From positions 1,639,001 to 1,703,000 of the forward strand of contig NC_092563.1 of the NCBI RefSeq assembly GCF_037975245.1: DNA of 64,000 bases, in the 5' to 3' direction. The notes beneath the pieces were generated by a model that was not told the origin of the DNA, did no database searches, and worked only from the letters and a program-made list of their open reading frames with translations. The position numbers and the translations under genes are program-made. This DNA is from Apostichopus japonicus. Lineage: Eukaryota; Echinodermata; Holothuroidea; Aspidochirotida; Stichopodidae. Positions 36,601-46,300 of this stretch are shown one piece after another. The number at the start of each line of letters is the position of its first letter. Position 1 is the stretch's first letter.

Positions 36601-39600
36601 AGGGACGTTATAGAATTTTTAGAGCTAGGTATTAACATTTTTCAGAGTATTTTGCTCTGCCAGCCACTATTGCATAAAAGCTAGGTCATCACCCCCCCCC
36701 CCCCCCACCTCAAATATTTTTGCTGCTAAAAATTGCTAACAGTTTTCAAAAGTACTGACACTCCATGTTATTTCACAGACATTTGCAGACAAATTTAAAA
36801 GAGAGTAACAATTGTTCTGAGAGAAGAATGCTTGAAGAAGAGTGACCAATATTTTACTCTCTAGCATATTTGCTAGCAATACTGATAACCGCTGAGCCTG
36901 AAGATATAACCGCTGAGCCTGAAGATATAACCGCTGAGCCAGAGGGATATCTTGAAATATATTCCTCACTGTCAAACTGTGGTCAAGATCTTTAATCCCC
37001 TTGGCTTCAAAACTCAACATAATAAAAAAAAAGTTTCTTCATTGTTCAAATCTTGTCAAATATAGAGTATGGTGTTGGATATATTTTCATGCCACAAAAG
37101 TGTCCATTAGCTATAGGTTGCATCCAAAAACCCGCCGTTTGTACTGAACGGCAGGTTTTCCAGTTGGTTAACTGAGTGATCAGTCCCATCTTTTTGCACC
37201 TTAGTTGAGCTGCCAATTCGTCTATTATGCAACTCATCACACCAGTGGCGTAGGAAGGTACTTTTGAGTGGGGGGGCTGAAGACTGATGGCCGGCCTGGG
37301 GGAGGGGTCTAAGGGGAGGGGGTGCCCCCCTCCCCTTTGGAATTTTTTTGCATTTCCAGGTGGCCTCAGATGCAATTTGGTGCAATATAGCACACTTCAA
37401 CTCCCACTCCATATGGTAAAGAATTTTGCATTTTCACCTGGCCTTAAATGCAATTTGGTGCTCCAAATGAGATTTTTTTTCTCATTTGGAAATGAAAAAG
37501 GGGTTTTCTGACTTGCGGAGCGGGGGGGGGCGGAATGATACTTCCGCCCCCCCATATTTTTCACTGGGGGGGCTGGAGCCCCCCCAGCCCCCCCGGTTCC
37601 TACGCCCTTGCATCACACAGCTATAGTAGTCAAATCACTATCAGATCAAGGCTGACATGGCAAGGTGTGAACAAATCAACTCTACCAAACTAACCAGTCT
37701 GTTTGCAGAAGAGATAAAGTTTCAGTAAGTTGAGGTCAAGAGAGCTGAAAAATGCAACCTATGGCTAATGGACTAATTCTTGTCATGTTCAACCATTTTA
37801 CGATAAGAAAATACGCACAAATCTGAAACCCACTAGGCAAAGTGAATATTTGGAGATATTTTATTCTATATCTAGTTATTACTTTTAATTTACATATTTT
37901 ATTACATCAAAGGTGCTTTTAGAGTTTCCACAAATTTGATGAGTTACATTTCTTATTTTATTTTTTTTGACTTTCAGATCCTCTATCAGATAGTGCAATT
38001 GAGTCCATCACAAAGACAACAGTTAAAAATTCACAGAAGAAAAAGAAAAAGAAAGCGGGGGATTTGTTGCCAACCAGCAAGAAGCTTTTACAAGACTATT
38101 ACAGACCTTACAACCACCAGTTAGCTGACCTTCTAAATAGCTCCAAATATTTATGGGATTACGGTAAGAATCTGAGTAGACTGCATGATGATGCGTGATG
38201 TGTTGCAGAGCTCCCAACTGACCCGCAATTCGCGGGTTGGACCCGCATTCTAACACCCAAACCTGCTGACCCGCGCAAGCGTCCGAAAAACCTGCATTGT
38301 AATTGTCAAGTATACATAAAAAAAATTGCATCAAATTTTGACTTAGCAACCATCTTTTCTTTAGCATTTAGCATAATAGAGTATAAAACCTCCTTTAGAG
38401 CATCATTTGAACCTCAAATTAGCCTATATTTCTTTTCATTGGGGCAAGCAGCGAACATTTTCATGCCACGGGAAAGAATGAATTATCACATACTATTCAA
38501 TTTATTGATGTTACACACAAAAAATGCATATTTCTCAGAAAATTTTGGGTGACAAAAGCCTTTCTAAGTGCCACCATTTTACATGTAGGCATCACCAGGA
38601 TTCCAAAAAAATTCAAAACGGGAGGGGGACACCCCCTCCCCTTATACCCATCCCCCAGGATGGCATGGACCAGCATTTGCCTTCTCAAGAGTTGGGAGCT
38701 ATGGTGTTATGAAGCAATCAACCGTACTATGTTGTGGGTACATGGTGGTACCCTGTCTCAGACTAAACGAGGTAGAAACCTATGGTGTATATGGAGGTCA
38801 ACAGTCACTCAACATTTTGGTTTTGGGAAGGTGGGGCAGACCCCCATCCCCCGAGATTTCCACTTCCTAAATGAAAGTAGGCCTAGATAATGTGAATGCC
38901 TGGACAGTATGCGCTATTTCAGTAGTAGTTTCAGCGAAATGTTCATGTATAATTTCTTCTGACTTCATTAGTCAGTAGTGTGCAACCTCAAAATTCTAGG
39001 CACATATTGTAGGAATGACTTTCAAAAAGAACATGAGGTATATCTTAAACAGTAGTATAGTTATTATGTCTATACATGTGTTTTATGTAGGCCTATCACT
39101 TTCATTGTTAGCCCCGATATCAGTGTCCCAATGTTCTAAGAATCGCGAGGCACTGTGAATATACTTTCAACACACTAACAAGGGCCACCCTACATGACCC
39201 ATCCACTCAGCTCAAAGCCCCACCCCTCCCCCAGTAGGTCCATTTATAGCATGTCAAAAAAATAACACAAACCTGTTGTCCAGTCAAATTTTGAGATATT
39301 TCTTATTCTCTCGTAGTGGCTTATAAAGCCAGCGATGGCACCAGCCTGGAAAAGCTGGGTGGCTACTTTTTTCCGTTGGAAAAAAGTATACCACTGATAT
39401 GGGGGGGGGGTATATAAGGGGACAGTGCCATTTAAATTTGGAAGGGGGAGAGTGTTTCAATTTATTTCACCGTTGCCCACTGGGGAGAAGCATGCTTCTC
39501 GGTCACCTCGGCACCACCACTGGTAGTGAGAAAAACCAAGTGCTTTAAAGATCTGTGGCTAATGGGAAGCCATTACAGCACAATTTAGAAAAGAGAATGT

Positions 39601-39850
39601 ATGACATCCATTTCTTTTCTATTGTCTACACTATGTGGGCTGATAACTATGTTTCCATGCTGATCCATGTTGCACTCAAAACAGGTGGATGAGCCAGCAA
39701 TCATTGTAGAATGGGTTTTCTGTCAGAAGCACACATTATTTCAATGAGTACATTGACTTAACCAACAGTCCTGTGTTGTGCAGTAATCAGCTGGTTAATG
39801 CCAATTGTAGAGTGTAGAAACCATTTTTCTTTTGTTTGTTCACAGGTTGA
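18402..39850 (+). CDS. Carbohydrate sulfotransferase 15-like (GalNAc 4-sulfate 6-O-sulfotransferase)
   Basis: Eight coding exons join with consistent phases: 18402-18677, 21653-21890, 22459-22575, 30855-31008, 32489-32627, 36484-36628, 37978-38163 and 39846-39850 (419 codons; the start lies upstream). The order is a signal anchor (LLFCLIVGSVL..), a stem with three N-glycosylation sequons, the PAPS 5'-phosphosulfate loop YLIGMPKCGTTD (about residues 123-134 from 18402), KEPHWW, then the 3'-phosphate site AKIIAIIRDPVSR (about 250-262). After that come cysteines in a variable segment, a second fold segment with YFIYLNDW, and LLQDYYRPYN near the C-terminus. These match CHST15, which in the Golgi moves sulfate from PAPS to C6 of GalNAc-4-sulfate in chondroitin/dermatan sulfate, giving E-type units. 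Human CHST15 is 561 aa, so this form is shorter at the N-terminus. Exact acceptor specificity is inferred. Confidence 0.85.
19406..19812. mobile_element. MITE with AAGGCCCGGTCACACTA terminal repeats
   Basis: Perfect 17-bp terminal inverted repeats AAGGCCCGGTCACACTA and TAGTGTGACCGGGCCTT. Sub-terminal sequence around ATCGGAAT also repeats in inverted form. Both ends abut TTAA-like sequence (TTTAAAGG and CCTTAATA), so the target duplication may be TTAA or TA; I cannot decide. No open frame looks like a transposase. Confidence 0.8.
20353..20998. mobile_element. hAT-like MITE, family A copy 3
   Basis: Termini are CATAGGCGTAGGAGCC and GCCTCCTACGCCTATG with a perfect 8-bp duplication GTTGAGCA (20345-20352 and 20999-21006). 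There are three tandem copies of the internal unit at 20695, 20796 and 20898. These are about 101-102 bp each because the unit has gained C-run/A-run expansions. The open frames across this stretch are repeat artefacts. Confidence 0.9.
21653..21890 (+). CDS. Sulfotransferase exon: PAPS 5'-PSB loop
   Basis: Acceptor TTTCTTGCAG|CTA, donor CAAG|GTGAGA, phase 0 to 1. It encodes FYLIGMPKCGTTDLWDKL, the 5'-phosphosulfate-binding strand-loop-helix with the catalytic-type lysine of PKxGTT, followed by KEPHWW, a hallmark of CHST15-like enzymes. Confidence 0.88.
22221..22283 (+). repeat. 21-bp tandem repeat, three copies
   Basis: Three imperfect 21-bp units of the type CGCCATTCTGCAACGCATCGA lie in the intron between the PSB-loop exon and the next exon. 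Confidence 0.8.
22459..22575 (+). CDS. Sulfotransferase exon: WYLNWF segment
   Basis: Acceptor ATTTTCAG|TTC, donor TTTG|GTGAGT, phase 1 to 1. It encodes a basic helix, then SVDWYLNWFRTF and a lysine-rich turn leading to the strand KIVFG, matching the spacing between PSB elements in the family. Confidence 0.75.
24183..25733. mobile_element. hAT-like element, 1.55 kb, apparently non-autonomous
   Basis: Termini CAGTGTTCGA and TCGAACACTG (10 bp, perfect) are flanked by a perfect 8-bp duplication CACATGAC (24175-24182 and 25734-25741). The interior includes CGCATCGCAAAATGCGAT near the left end, a GGGGGCTTTCGCCCCC hairpin (about 24944-24959) and TATCGGCCGATACCGATATT-like words (about 25500). No open frame resembles a hAT transposase, so this is a deleted or non-autonomous copy. 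Confidence 0.88.
27268..27305. repeat. Short hairpin, GGAGCTGCT type (second copy)
   Basis: Arms GATCAGGGAGCTGCT and AGCAGCTCCCTGATC (15 bp, perfect) flank ACTCTAAC. It shares the GGAGCTGCTACTCT core with 10731-10764, and a further half-site CAGCAGCTCCTGG lies just upstream (about 27246). Confidence 0.75.
28560..29890 (+). repeat. 63-bp minisatellite, about 21 copies, with internal hairpins
   Basis: The unit runs CTACTGAGACATGTTAGTGT.., TATTAATACTCCACAGTGTC.., GGGAATAATTTGGCC and repeats every 63 bp (first unit about 65). Variants alternate between GGCCC/GTACC, CACAGT/CACCGT and ATGTTAG/ATATTAG, so there is higher-order structure. Each typical unit carries TGAGACA-TGTTAG-TGTCTCA, a perfect 7-bp inverted repeat, plus CACTGT..ACAGTG. 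There are no unique spacers, so it is not a CRISPR array. Confidence 0.92.
30855..31008 (+). CDS. Sulfotransferase exon: 3'-phosphate-binding site
   Basis: Acceptor CTTCCAG|GTG, donor GCAG|GTAAGC, phase 1 to 2. It ends with AKIIAIIRDPVSR; the arginine and serine in R-D-P-x-x-R are the 3'-PSB residues that bind the 3'-phosphate of PAPS in this superfamily. Confidence 0.85.
31472..31764 (+). repeat. 146-bp tandem duplication
   Basis: TGCCTTTGACAGGTTGAAGA begins at 31472 and again at 31618. The two copies are nearly identical through GAAGGGAACAAAGACCG, so the duplication is recent. Confidence 0.9.
32489..32627 (+). CDS. Sulfotransferase exon: FYSAHLYN and cysteine-rich segment
   Basis: Acceptor CTTTCCAG|ATT, donor GAT|GTTAGT, phase 2 to 0. 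It encodes FYSAHLYNGG, then five cysteines (..SCKK.., ..ACMETC.., ..LCTYQQVCD). The equivalent CHST15 segment also has paired cysteines between the 3'-PSB and the next helix. The GTTAGT donor is weaker than average but is the only phase-consistent choice I found. Confidence 0.72.
34158..34515. mobile_element. hAT-like MITE with CAGGGACGTAGCCAG terminus
   Basis: It starts CAGGGACGTAGCCAGG and ends CTGGCTTCGTAACTG, imperfect inverted ends, flanked by a perfect 8-bp duplication CTCCTGTG (34150-34157 and 34516-34523). It is 358 bp with C-rich patches near both ends and no transposase. Confidence 0.87.
36484..36628 (+). CDS. Sulfotransferase exon: YFIYLNDW segment
   Basis: Acceptor CTCTACAG|CAA, donor CTAG|GTATTA, phase 0 to 1. 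It encodes QLFRGMYFIYLNDWIKAF, then VHVILLDDW and a helix ending EFLELG. The equivalent CHST15 region is the GLYAVYLLDW..FLILRLED segment. Confidence 0.83.
36885..36940 (+). repeat. 21-bp tandem repeat, 2.7 copies
   Basis: ATAACCGCTGAGCCTGAAGA plus T is repeated without change twice, and a third partial copy follows. Confidence 0.88.
37243..37610. mobile_element. hAT-like MITE, family B copy 2
   Basis: Same termini as 11549-11915 (CAGTGGCGTAGGAAGG / TTCCTACGCCCTTG) and nearly identical internally, with its own perfect 8-bp duplication CATCACAC (37235-37242 and 37611-37618). High similarity between the copies suggests recent transposition. Confidence 0.9.
37978..38163 (+). CDS. Sulfotransferase exon: C-terminal helix
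   Basis: Acceptor GACTTTCAG|ATC, donor TACG|GTAAGA, phase 1 to 1. It encodes DPLSD, a run of six lysines (unusual for the family), then KKLLQDYYRPYNHQLADLL and WDY. The YRPYN motif matches the CHST15 C-terminus. Confidence 0.85.
38206..38703. mobile_element. Possible TIR element (AGCTCCCAACT ends)
   Basis: CAGAGCTCCCAACT at the left and AGTTGGGAGCTATG at the right give an 11-bp perfect inverted core about 480 bp apart. Flanks do not show a clear 8-bp duplication. The interior has a GGGAGGGGGACACCCCCTCC patch like those in other MITEs here. Confidence 0.5.
39846..39850 (+). CDS. Sulfotransferase terminal exon: last codon and stop
   Basis: Acceptor TTGTTCACAG|GT completes a Gly codon and is followed immediately by TGA (39848-39850). 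The last exon thus contributes only two coding bases plus the stop, and is otherwise 3' UTR. The phase agrees with the preceding donor. Confidence 0.65.
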
Positions 39851-40193
39851 TGTATCCTGGGTAACTGTCATTCCCATTACTGTTGGTCAAGGTTTACCAG
39901 GACGTCTAACCACAAGAGGAGTCCAATAACATCTTTTGTATTCAACTTTCCTATCTTGCAGTTTCAATGTCTTTATTTTATTGTCAACATTCCAATAAGT
40001 TTTATCGTCAGATTTGAAGCGTGGGGGCAAAGCTCTTTTCGTAGGATCATATATATATTTATAACTTTTCATTGGAATAAAATTTTGTTTGTTTGCTTGT
40101 ATTTTTTTTTTTTTTTAATCATTTTGTTCGGTCAAAGGGTACATCATTCTGACAGGGACATGTTTGTGTTGTATGTAGTCTTTCTTTTGAAAC

Positions 40194-40199
40194 AATAAA
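40194..40199 (+). promoter_or_regulatory. Candidate polyadenylation signal of sulfotransferase gene
   Basis: AATAAA about 344 bases after the stop. Another AATAAA is at 40076-40081. Either could define the transcript end. Confidence 0.45.
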
Positions 40200-40619
40200 A
40201 CATACGTACGTACATACAAATTAATATAAGTGAAAACGATCTTTTACTAAATATGTACAACTCCAAGTATGCTGCGCTGCCTTGATATGTGTTCTAACAA
40301 GCCATAAAACTTCCAAGATTGGATCAGAGAAACCACTCTCAGGACTATATTCACACCAAGAAAGAGCAATTTGGTTTTCTATAGCTCATACCAGCATGTA
40401 GTGCTGGTTGAGCTATTTTAATTATGTTTTCTATCTATTTATGTATGTATGTTTGTATGTATGTATGTTTGTATGTATGTAAGTATTTTAGATCCTCCTG
40501 CAAGCAGGAACTGGCGAAGAAGCCTCATTGGCCTCCTAATCTTGGAGTGACTCTAACTGGGGACCCTATCCATCTATCTATCCGTCTGTTCACACTTGTT
40601 ACACTGCCTCTTTTCTTGT

Positions 40620-41300
40620 ACAGCTGTTGATGGAATTCGATGAAACTTGGACACAATCATCATTGGGTAGGGGTACATTTTCAGGTCAAAGGTCATGCAT
40701 CTAGGGGTCAATTTGTGAAAATCTGCAAAATGCTTCTTCTCTTACAGATAGCAATGGATATAAATGAAAGTTAGTCATAATCATGTATGACTGGTGGTAT
40801 CTATAGGGTGTGCACGATTTTTAGATCAAAGGCCATCAAGGGGTCAATAGTGTTCCATCACTTAGGGTGAATGCTTCAAATTGCTTGTTCTTGAGCATGG
40901 TTCAATGGATTTGGATGAAGCTTGGACATGGGTGGTGGACCATCATGGGTGTTTGATAATTTGAGGTCAAAGGTCATCTAGGGGTCAATGTTTGAAAGTA
41001 GGCAAAATAATGCTCCTTCAGATAGCAATGACTGCTAATGGAAGTTGGTGATAATGATCCATGACAGGTGTGTCATATTAACTGTTTGGTATTTGAAGTT
41101 AGAAGTCATCTAGGGGTCAATCCATTAAAAATCTTCAAAAATACTTCTTCTACCGATAGCAATGGATATTATTGAAAAATAGTCATAATCATCTATGACT
41201 GGTGGTACTTATAGGGTGTTGAGGATTTTTAGATCAAAGGCCATCAAGGGGTAAATCTTAGGGTGACTGCTTCAAATTGCTTGTATGAGCTTCTGCACCA
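40620..41300. repeat. Dispersed repeat array with AGGTCA motifs
   Basis: AGCAATGGATAT.., AGTCATAATCAT.TATGACTGG and TTTTAGATCAAAGGCCATCA recur in imperfect tandem (about 40748, 41023 and 41158). AGGTCAAAGGTCA occurs exactly at 40683-40695 and 40964-40976. Copies are diverged, so the array is old. Confidence 0.7.
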
Positions 41301-42229
41301 TTGGTGCTCTAGCTTTCTTAACCAAATGAGCCATAGAAATGTCAAAATAGAATAAATGGCAAAGATGATCTAGTTAGTTTGATTATTCACACTTCTTGGT
41401 TACTTGGCTTCTGACCGATTTATTTGCTTTAAAGAATCGTGAAATGGTTTTCGATATGGACTTACTAACTGATCAGTGTACACTCAGCAACTTTTTACGA
41501 CTAGTGTTTGTTTAGGTCACTAGCAAATTTATTTTCCTCTGTCCTGTGATAACATAAGTTAACACAGCAGGTTTGGTCGTAAACCACCACAATTCAATTT
41601 TCCCTGACTCAACCTGGCAACAGCTTGTCTCAGGGCACTAGTCATGGTAGTCTCCCTGATTTTCCACCAAGTCATAGTTTTTGGGAGATTCCCTGACTAT
41701 CCTCGATTTTAATTCCTGTCATTTCTGTTTAAGCACATTTTTCTTGTTTATACCTGTAATATGCTTGCTACCAAATAGGGTACATCCTAAATAAATGTGC
41801 GACGTAAAGTATTCTTGTCATACGGAATTGTTATTATTCATTAGATAAGGTACAATTTGTGTTCATGGCAGCATCCAGTCTTCTTGAGGTATAAGGTATT
41901 TTTGAAGTTAATCTCACTGCATTATACTGCACAATTACCATTTGTTCCTCATACCCTAAATCACTTGTATCATATGCACCTTTATGTCACTTGACAGCTT
42001 CTTTCAAGACAGGATCCCTGGTTGGGGGGGGGGTCTCTGACCATAGGACTGTGTTCAATGAAGTTGAAATAGCATCGACTAGGCATCTAGGTCAAATATT
42101 ATGGGGAAAAGATTTTCTGAGTGCATATCTGGTAATACCGAAGTAGAATTTTTTCCCAATTTCTGACTACCGTTTTATATTTGCTGTATTCCTTTCTAGT
42201 TTTGATGAGAAGAGAAACTCACTTGTGTT

Positions 42230-42620
42230 CATAAAGGCTGTATGTGTGTATATATCTCAAGAAAGATAACTTTGATGATCCTCCTACTTTGCAAGTTTGC
42301 ATATTGAGAGGAAGAACCTGTTTGTTTTTGGTGGGGGTCCAAGTGTGAAAATCTTGTTAACAGTGTCCCAAGAAGTTCATACCTTGCACATGGATGCCCA
42401 AATTGAGAGGGAGAAACCTGTTTTTGGTGGTCAAAGGTCATTGAGGTCAAACACTGACAACCTAGTAAACACGATGTCATGATAGGAAGTAATAAAGGTC
42501 ACAAGACCTTTCATTCGTGATATATTGAATAGATCTCAATTGTTTCTAGTGGAGGTCATCTGGGTCACCAGCAGTCAAACTCTTAAAACCTTTTAAACAT
42601 GGTAGGAAATCATGGATACT
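42230..42620. repeat. Dispersed repeat (same family as 4008 and 43560)
   Basis: It shares phrases with the other copies: GAGGAAGAACCTGTTT/GAGGGAGAAACCTGTTT twice, TGGTCAAAGGTCA at 42428-42440, and AAACCTTTTAAACATGGTA. It is an imperfect tandem of about 130-140 bp. Confidence 0.6.
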
Positions 42621-42892
42621 TCTCATACTTGGTGTGTGGAGTACCAAATCATGTCGGTGTAGAAGTGTTATGACGACCGACCTGTGTTAATCATGCCATA
42701 GTGTAATTGTACATCAAAATAGTGGTTCATTATAAGAGCTTTTTCTGGTGAACAAGCAAGAGTCTAGTGAAGTGTCATCGAAACCTCGAAGTATTTTTGC
42801 GTTCCCATAGTATTGGTACCTGCTAAAAAACAACTTTCATTGGAACAGAGATACACAATACATAACCAAACAAGTTAAATCGTTTTAATGCT

Positions 42893-42898
42893 TTTATT
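42893..42898 (-). promoter_or_regulatory. Candidate polyadenylation signal of RBM39 gene
   Basis: TTTATT on the plus strand is AATAAA on the minus strand, about 396 bases downstream of the RBM39 stop codon. Confidence 0.5.
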
Positions 42899-43293
42899 GT
42901 CCCATTCAAATTGAAAGTTGTGAACGGAACCAATCTCTATTTACAAATCACACCTGACTTACAACTCATGTTTGAATTTCTTCTCACTATATTTTACACT
43001 CACTCTTTCTATAATACACTGTCTTTAGCATCTTCCAGCATTCCTCAAGTTCATTTTAACATTTAACAAATAGAGTAATGTGTCACAACACTTGTCTCAT
43101 GAAAGCTATCACATCTTCTAAGTTGAAAGTGGTTACTTGTTCTCCACACATGCAAGGGAGTGTACTACTACTGTAGCTTTCCCCAGGAAAATGAAATGAT
43201 AAAGACTACTATGGAATGTTGACAACTACTGTTCTGTAAATCATCAAATCCTTTAGGTAGCTGGCTTTCCTTCCACAATGGTGTGGTCTGTGG

Positions 43294-43391
43294 TCATGTT
43301 CTTGGCTGCAGTAACTGAGTGGCATTCACAGAGGTGGGAAAGATATCGTGATAGTTGGAGAGAGGCACAAAGGCGGCTGTGATCATTTTAC
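43294..43391 (-). CDS. RBM39: RBM39 exon 12 (UHM end and stop)
   Basis: Acceptor TTTTGCAG|GT, phase 1. It encodes GKMITAAFVPL, then ATQLLQPRT and TGA (43294-43296). Confidence 0.93.
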
Positions 43392-46300
43392 CTGCAAAAT
43401 TAACAAAACAGAAAGAAAGACTATTAGTTACTGCCATTGTGGATCTACAGAAATGTGAATACTGACAAGACTTAACAAGAATGCAAAAATGCATTGTAGT
43501 TTCGATGATGTAACATGAGTAGTTTCTTCATGAATCTAACATAATGTATAGTGAGGGTGTGTATGTTTACAAGGGTTTCACGATTTGACCTCTAATGACC
43601 TCCACCAAAAAAAAAAGCTTCTTTAACTCAATGTGGTACTTCTACACACTAAATTAGAGGTCGGCCCGATCTTCCAGTATAGAGATATCATGTTTACACA
43701 ATTTCACCCCTGGTTACCCCAAATGACCTTTGCCCTCCACCAAAAACAATAGGCTTCTTTTAAACAATGTGGCACTCTTACACACTAAGTATAAGGTCTG
43801 CCCATGATTCCCTTCTTGAGATATCATGTTTACGAGGTTTTCACAATTTGATGCCTGGTGACCCAAATGACATTTTACCTCCGCCAAAAACAATAGGCTT
43901 CTTGTACTCAATGTGGTACTTCTACACACTAACTATGAAGTTGGTCCAACCTTCCCTTCTAGAGATATCATGTTTACAAGCTGGGCGTCACAAACGCACT
44001 CACACACACATACGCCATCATGAATGCATAGGTTAAGATTTTATCGAAACCAAAAACTGATGCAATCTTACCTGCAAACCATCTGCCATGCAATGTGTTG
44101 ACAGCAGCAAGGGCTATCTCAACGGTAGGGCACTTGATGTAAACCCTTCCCTCTGGTGAAGCTTTATCAACGTGAATATGAAGCACTCCACCGTGTTGTG
44201 TACATTCTGTGATCACATCATCTCTTATCTCTTCATCCCAAGTGGGACTATTTTCTCTGCAGAAGATAAAGAGGGAACATTTAAAAAATACTTGAAGAAG
44301 AGTACCAAAACAAAATGTTAATCAAAGTTCATTATGATGTGAGTAAATATAACCATTTCTTGACCTGACTGTTGGGTAAGCTGTTATTAGGGTTTCCCAA
44401 CACATTCACATAACAGTGTTGTGGTGGTGGTTGATCTTGCAAAGATGTTACTTACCTGGTGGGGTCAAACATGTTGGAAAGCATAAAACAAGGTGTTGTT
44501 GACTGAGTTGCTCCACCAGTTGCCTGCTGTTGGCTTACAATGGCTGCCTGTTGGGCTTGTTGCTGTGCTAGTGCTAGAGAGGCCTGTAGCGTACTGGGGT
44601 CTCCAGCTGCTGCTATTTGATCCAGAGGAGTAGCGATACCAGGCACCTGGGCCAGAGGATGAAGAGCTTCTGCTGTGGCCCTAGGAATCTCAAAGTTGGT
44701 ACCTAAGAAAAATAAAAGGATTGCAATCCTTGAAAGTAAACACTGCATGGTCTCAATTTAACATATAATAGGCAGTAATCCAAGAAAACCAGTGACCGAG
44801 GGAGTGCAATCTGTTATATCTTATGTAACAACTTGCATTTAGTTGATGATGAGCAGTTTAAGAAACCAAACTCCTAATGATGTTTATGGATATTTATCAC
44901 TTTAAGGTCATTTAGAGTACACACTGGGGTGAGGAATTTGGATAAACTTTCCAACACCATCATTTGTCTACGGTGGATGAATGCTTTATATAGGATATAA
45001 CACTTCCACGGTAGAGTAATTCCATTGGAAACTTGGCCAGCTAGATCACAACTATAACATTGCAGGCGATCAGCATGATGAATATATATTTTACCTTCTG
45101 CTAGTTTTGCCATGAGTTGAAGTCTGCCTGTTTGTGTCATTCCTATTCCTGTCCTCTCCAGTTCATCACTATCCAAGAGTGACACATCTTGGGGATTATC
45201 GGTACGCTCCGTCACATGTCCAACTTTTATCAGTCTTCCAGCCAGCTCGAAGCCATTCAGCTGATCAAGAGCTCTCTTTGCTTCATCAGCTTCACTGAAC
45301 TGTAAATTAGAAAATAAAGATGTAACCATGGTTTTGGAGACAACTTACAAAATATCTTCCCACTGGTCTTTTTACAAGGATTTTCTGGTGACAAATATTT
45401 CACACTGCTATTTGAAAACCCCATCTCAATATCTACCCCCCCCCCCCACCTTTAACTACTCCAAGAAGCTTGATCACAGCAGGTGGTGTGTGATGTCAAC
45501 TGGGCAAATGCTGTTCAAAAGCTTTTCTCTAGCTATTATAATCTTGTTGTTATCCTTGAAACCTGGTACATCAATGTTTCCTTAGCTGTCAAAGTTCTCT
45601 GTACTTTAAATTACATTAAAATGTTTATAACGCTCTTTTATTTTTAAAGACATTTTCAAATAATGACATCATCCATTCTCCTTGTGCCAGATGTAGTGTC
45701 ACAAAATTTGTAAATTCATACCTTTGTGTTACAAACTGCTACAAGGATACATAACTATTTATTCTGTTCTGAATACGTTTGGCTCATTGACCTGTTATTA
45801 ACAGCAGGATGAATTTTTTTTTTAGTAGCCCACTCCTAATTTGTGGCATTGTTTTAAATAATCATAGGTATACTTACTGTTATAAATCCATAACCTTTAG
45901 ATCTTCCTGTTTCTGTGTCCCTGATGAGCTGGATATTCTCAATCTATAATGTAAACAGAGACAAACACAGTGATTAGCCATATCCCTTACATAATATTAT
46001 TCTGAACATAGTAATATTAATTTTGAATGATGATCAAACAAACTTGACAGTACTTTGCTGCATCTTCAGGTGTGATCATAGCCAGAAGTTAAAAAAATAC
46101 TCCACAGGTAACGAATGCTACAATGAACACATACTTCCAAAATTCATGCTGCCGGACGAACACAATTAAAGAGAGAGAGAGAGCACATGTCACGTGACCT
46201 GTTCTTAGGGGTGTGAAACTCAAAATTAGACTCACTTTGCCAAAAGGTTCAAATATACCCCTGAGCATATCTTCATTGATGTTGAAGTGGAGAGAGCCGA

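Larger units (their letters stand above)
36629..39845 (+). other. Last sulfotransferase introns
   Basis: Outside the exon at 37978-38163 I see no coding sequence. The interval contains a C-run (about 36691), a 21-bp tandem repeat (36885-36940), a family B MITE (37243-37610), a TIR element (38206-38703) and a G-run near 39401. Confidence 0.5.
40216..42880. other. Intergenic between convergent genes
   Basis: No gene seen. A (TATG)n run (about 40437-40485) is followed by repeated blocks at 40620-41300 and a related repeat at about 42230-42620. The two flanking genes converge here, so parts may be 3' UTR. Confidence 0.45.
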
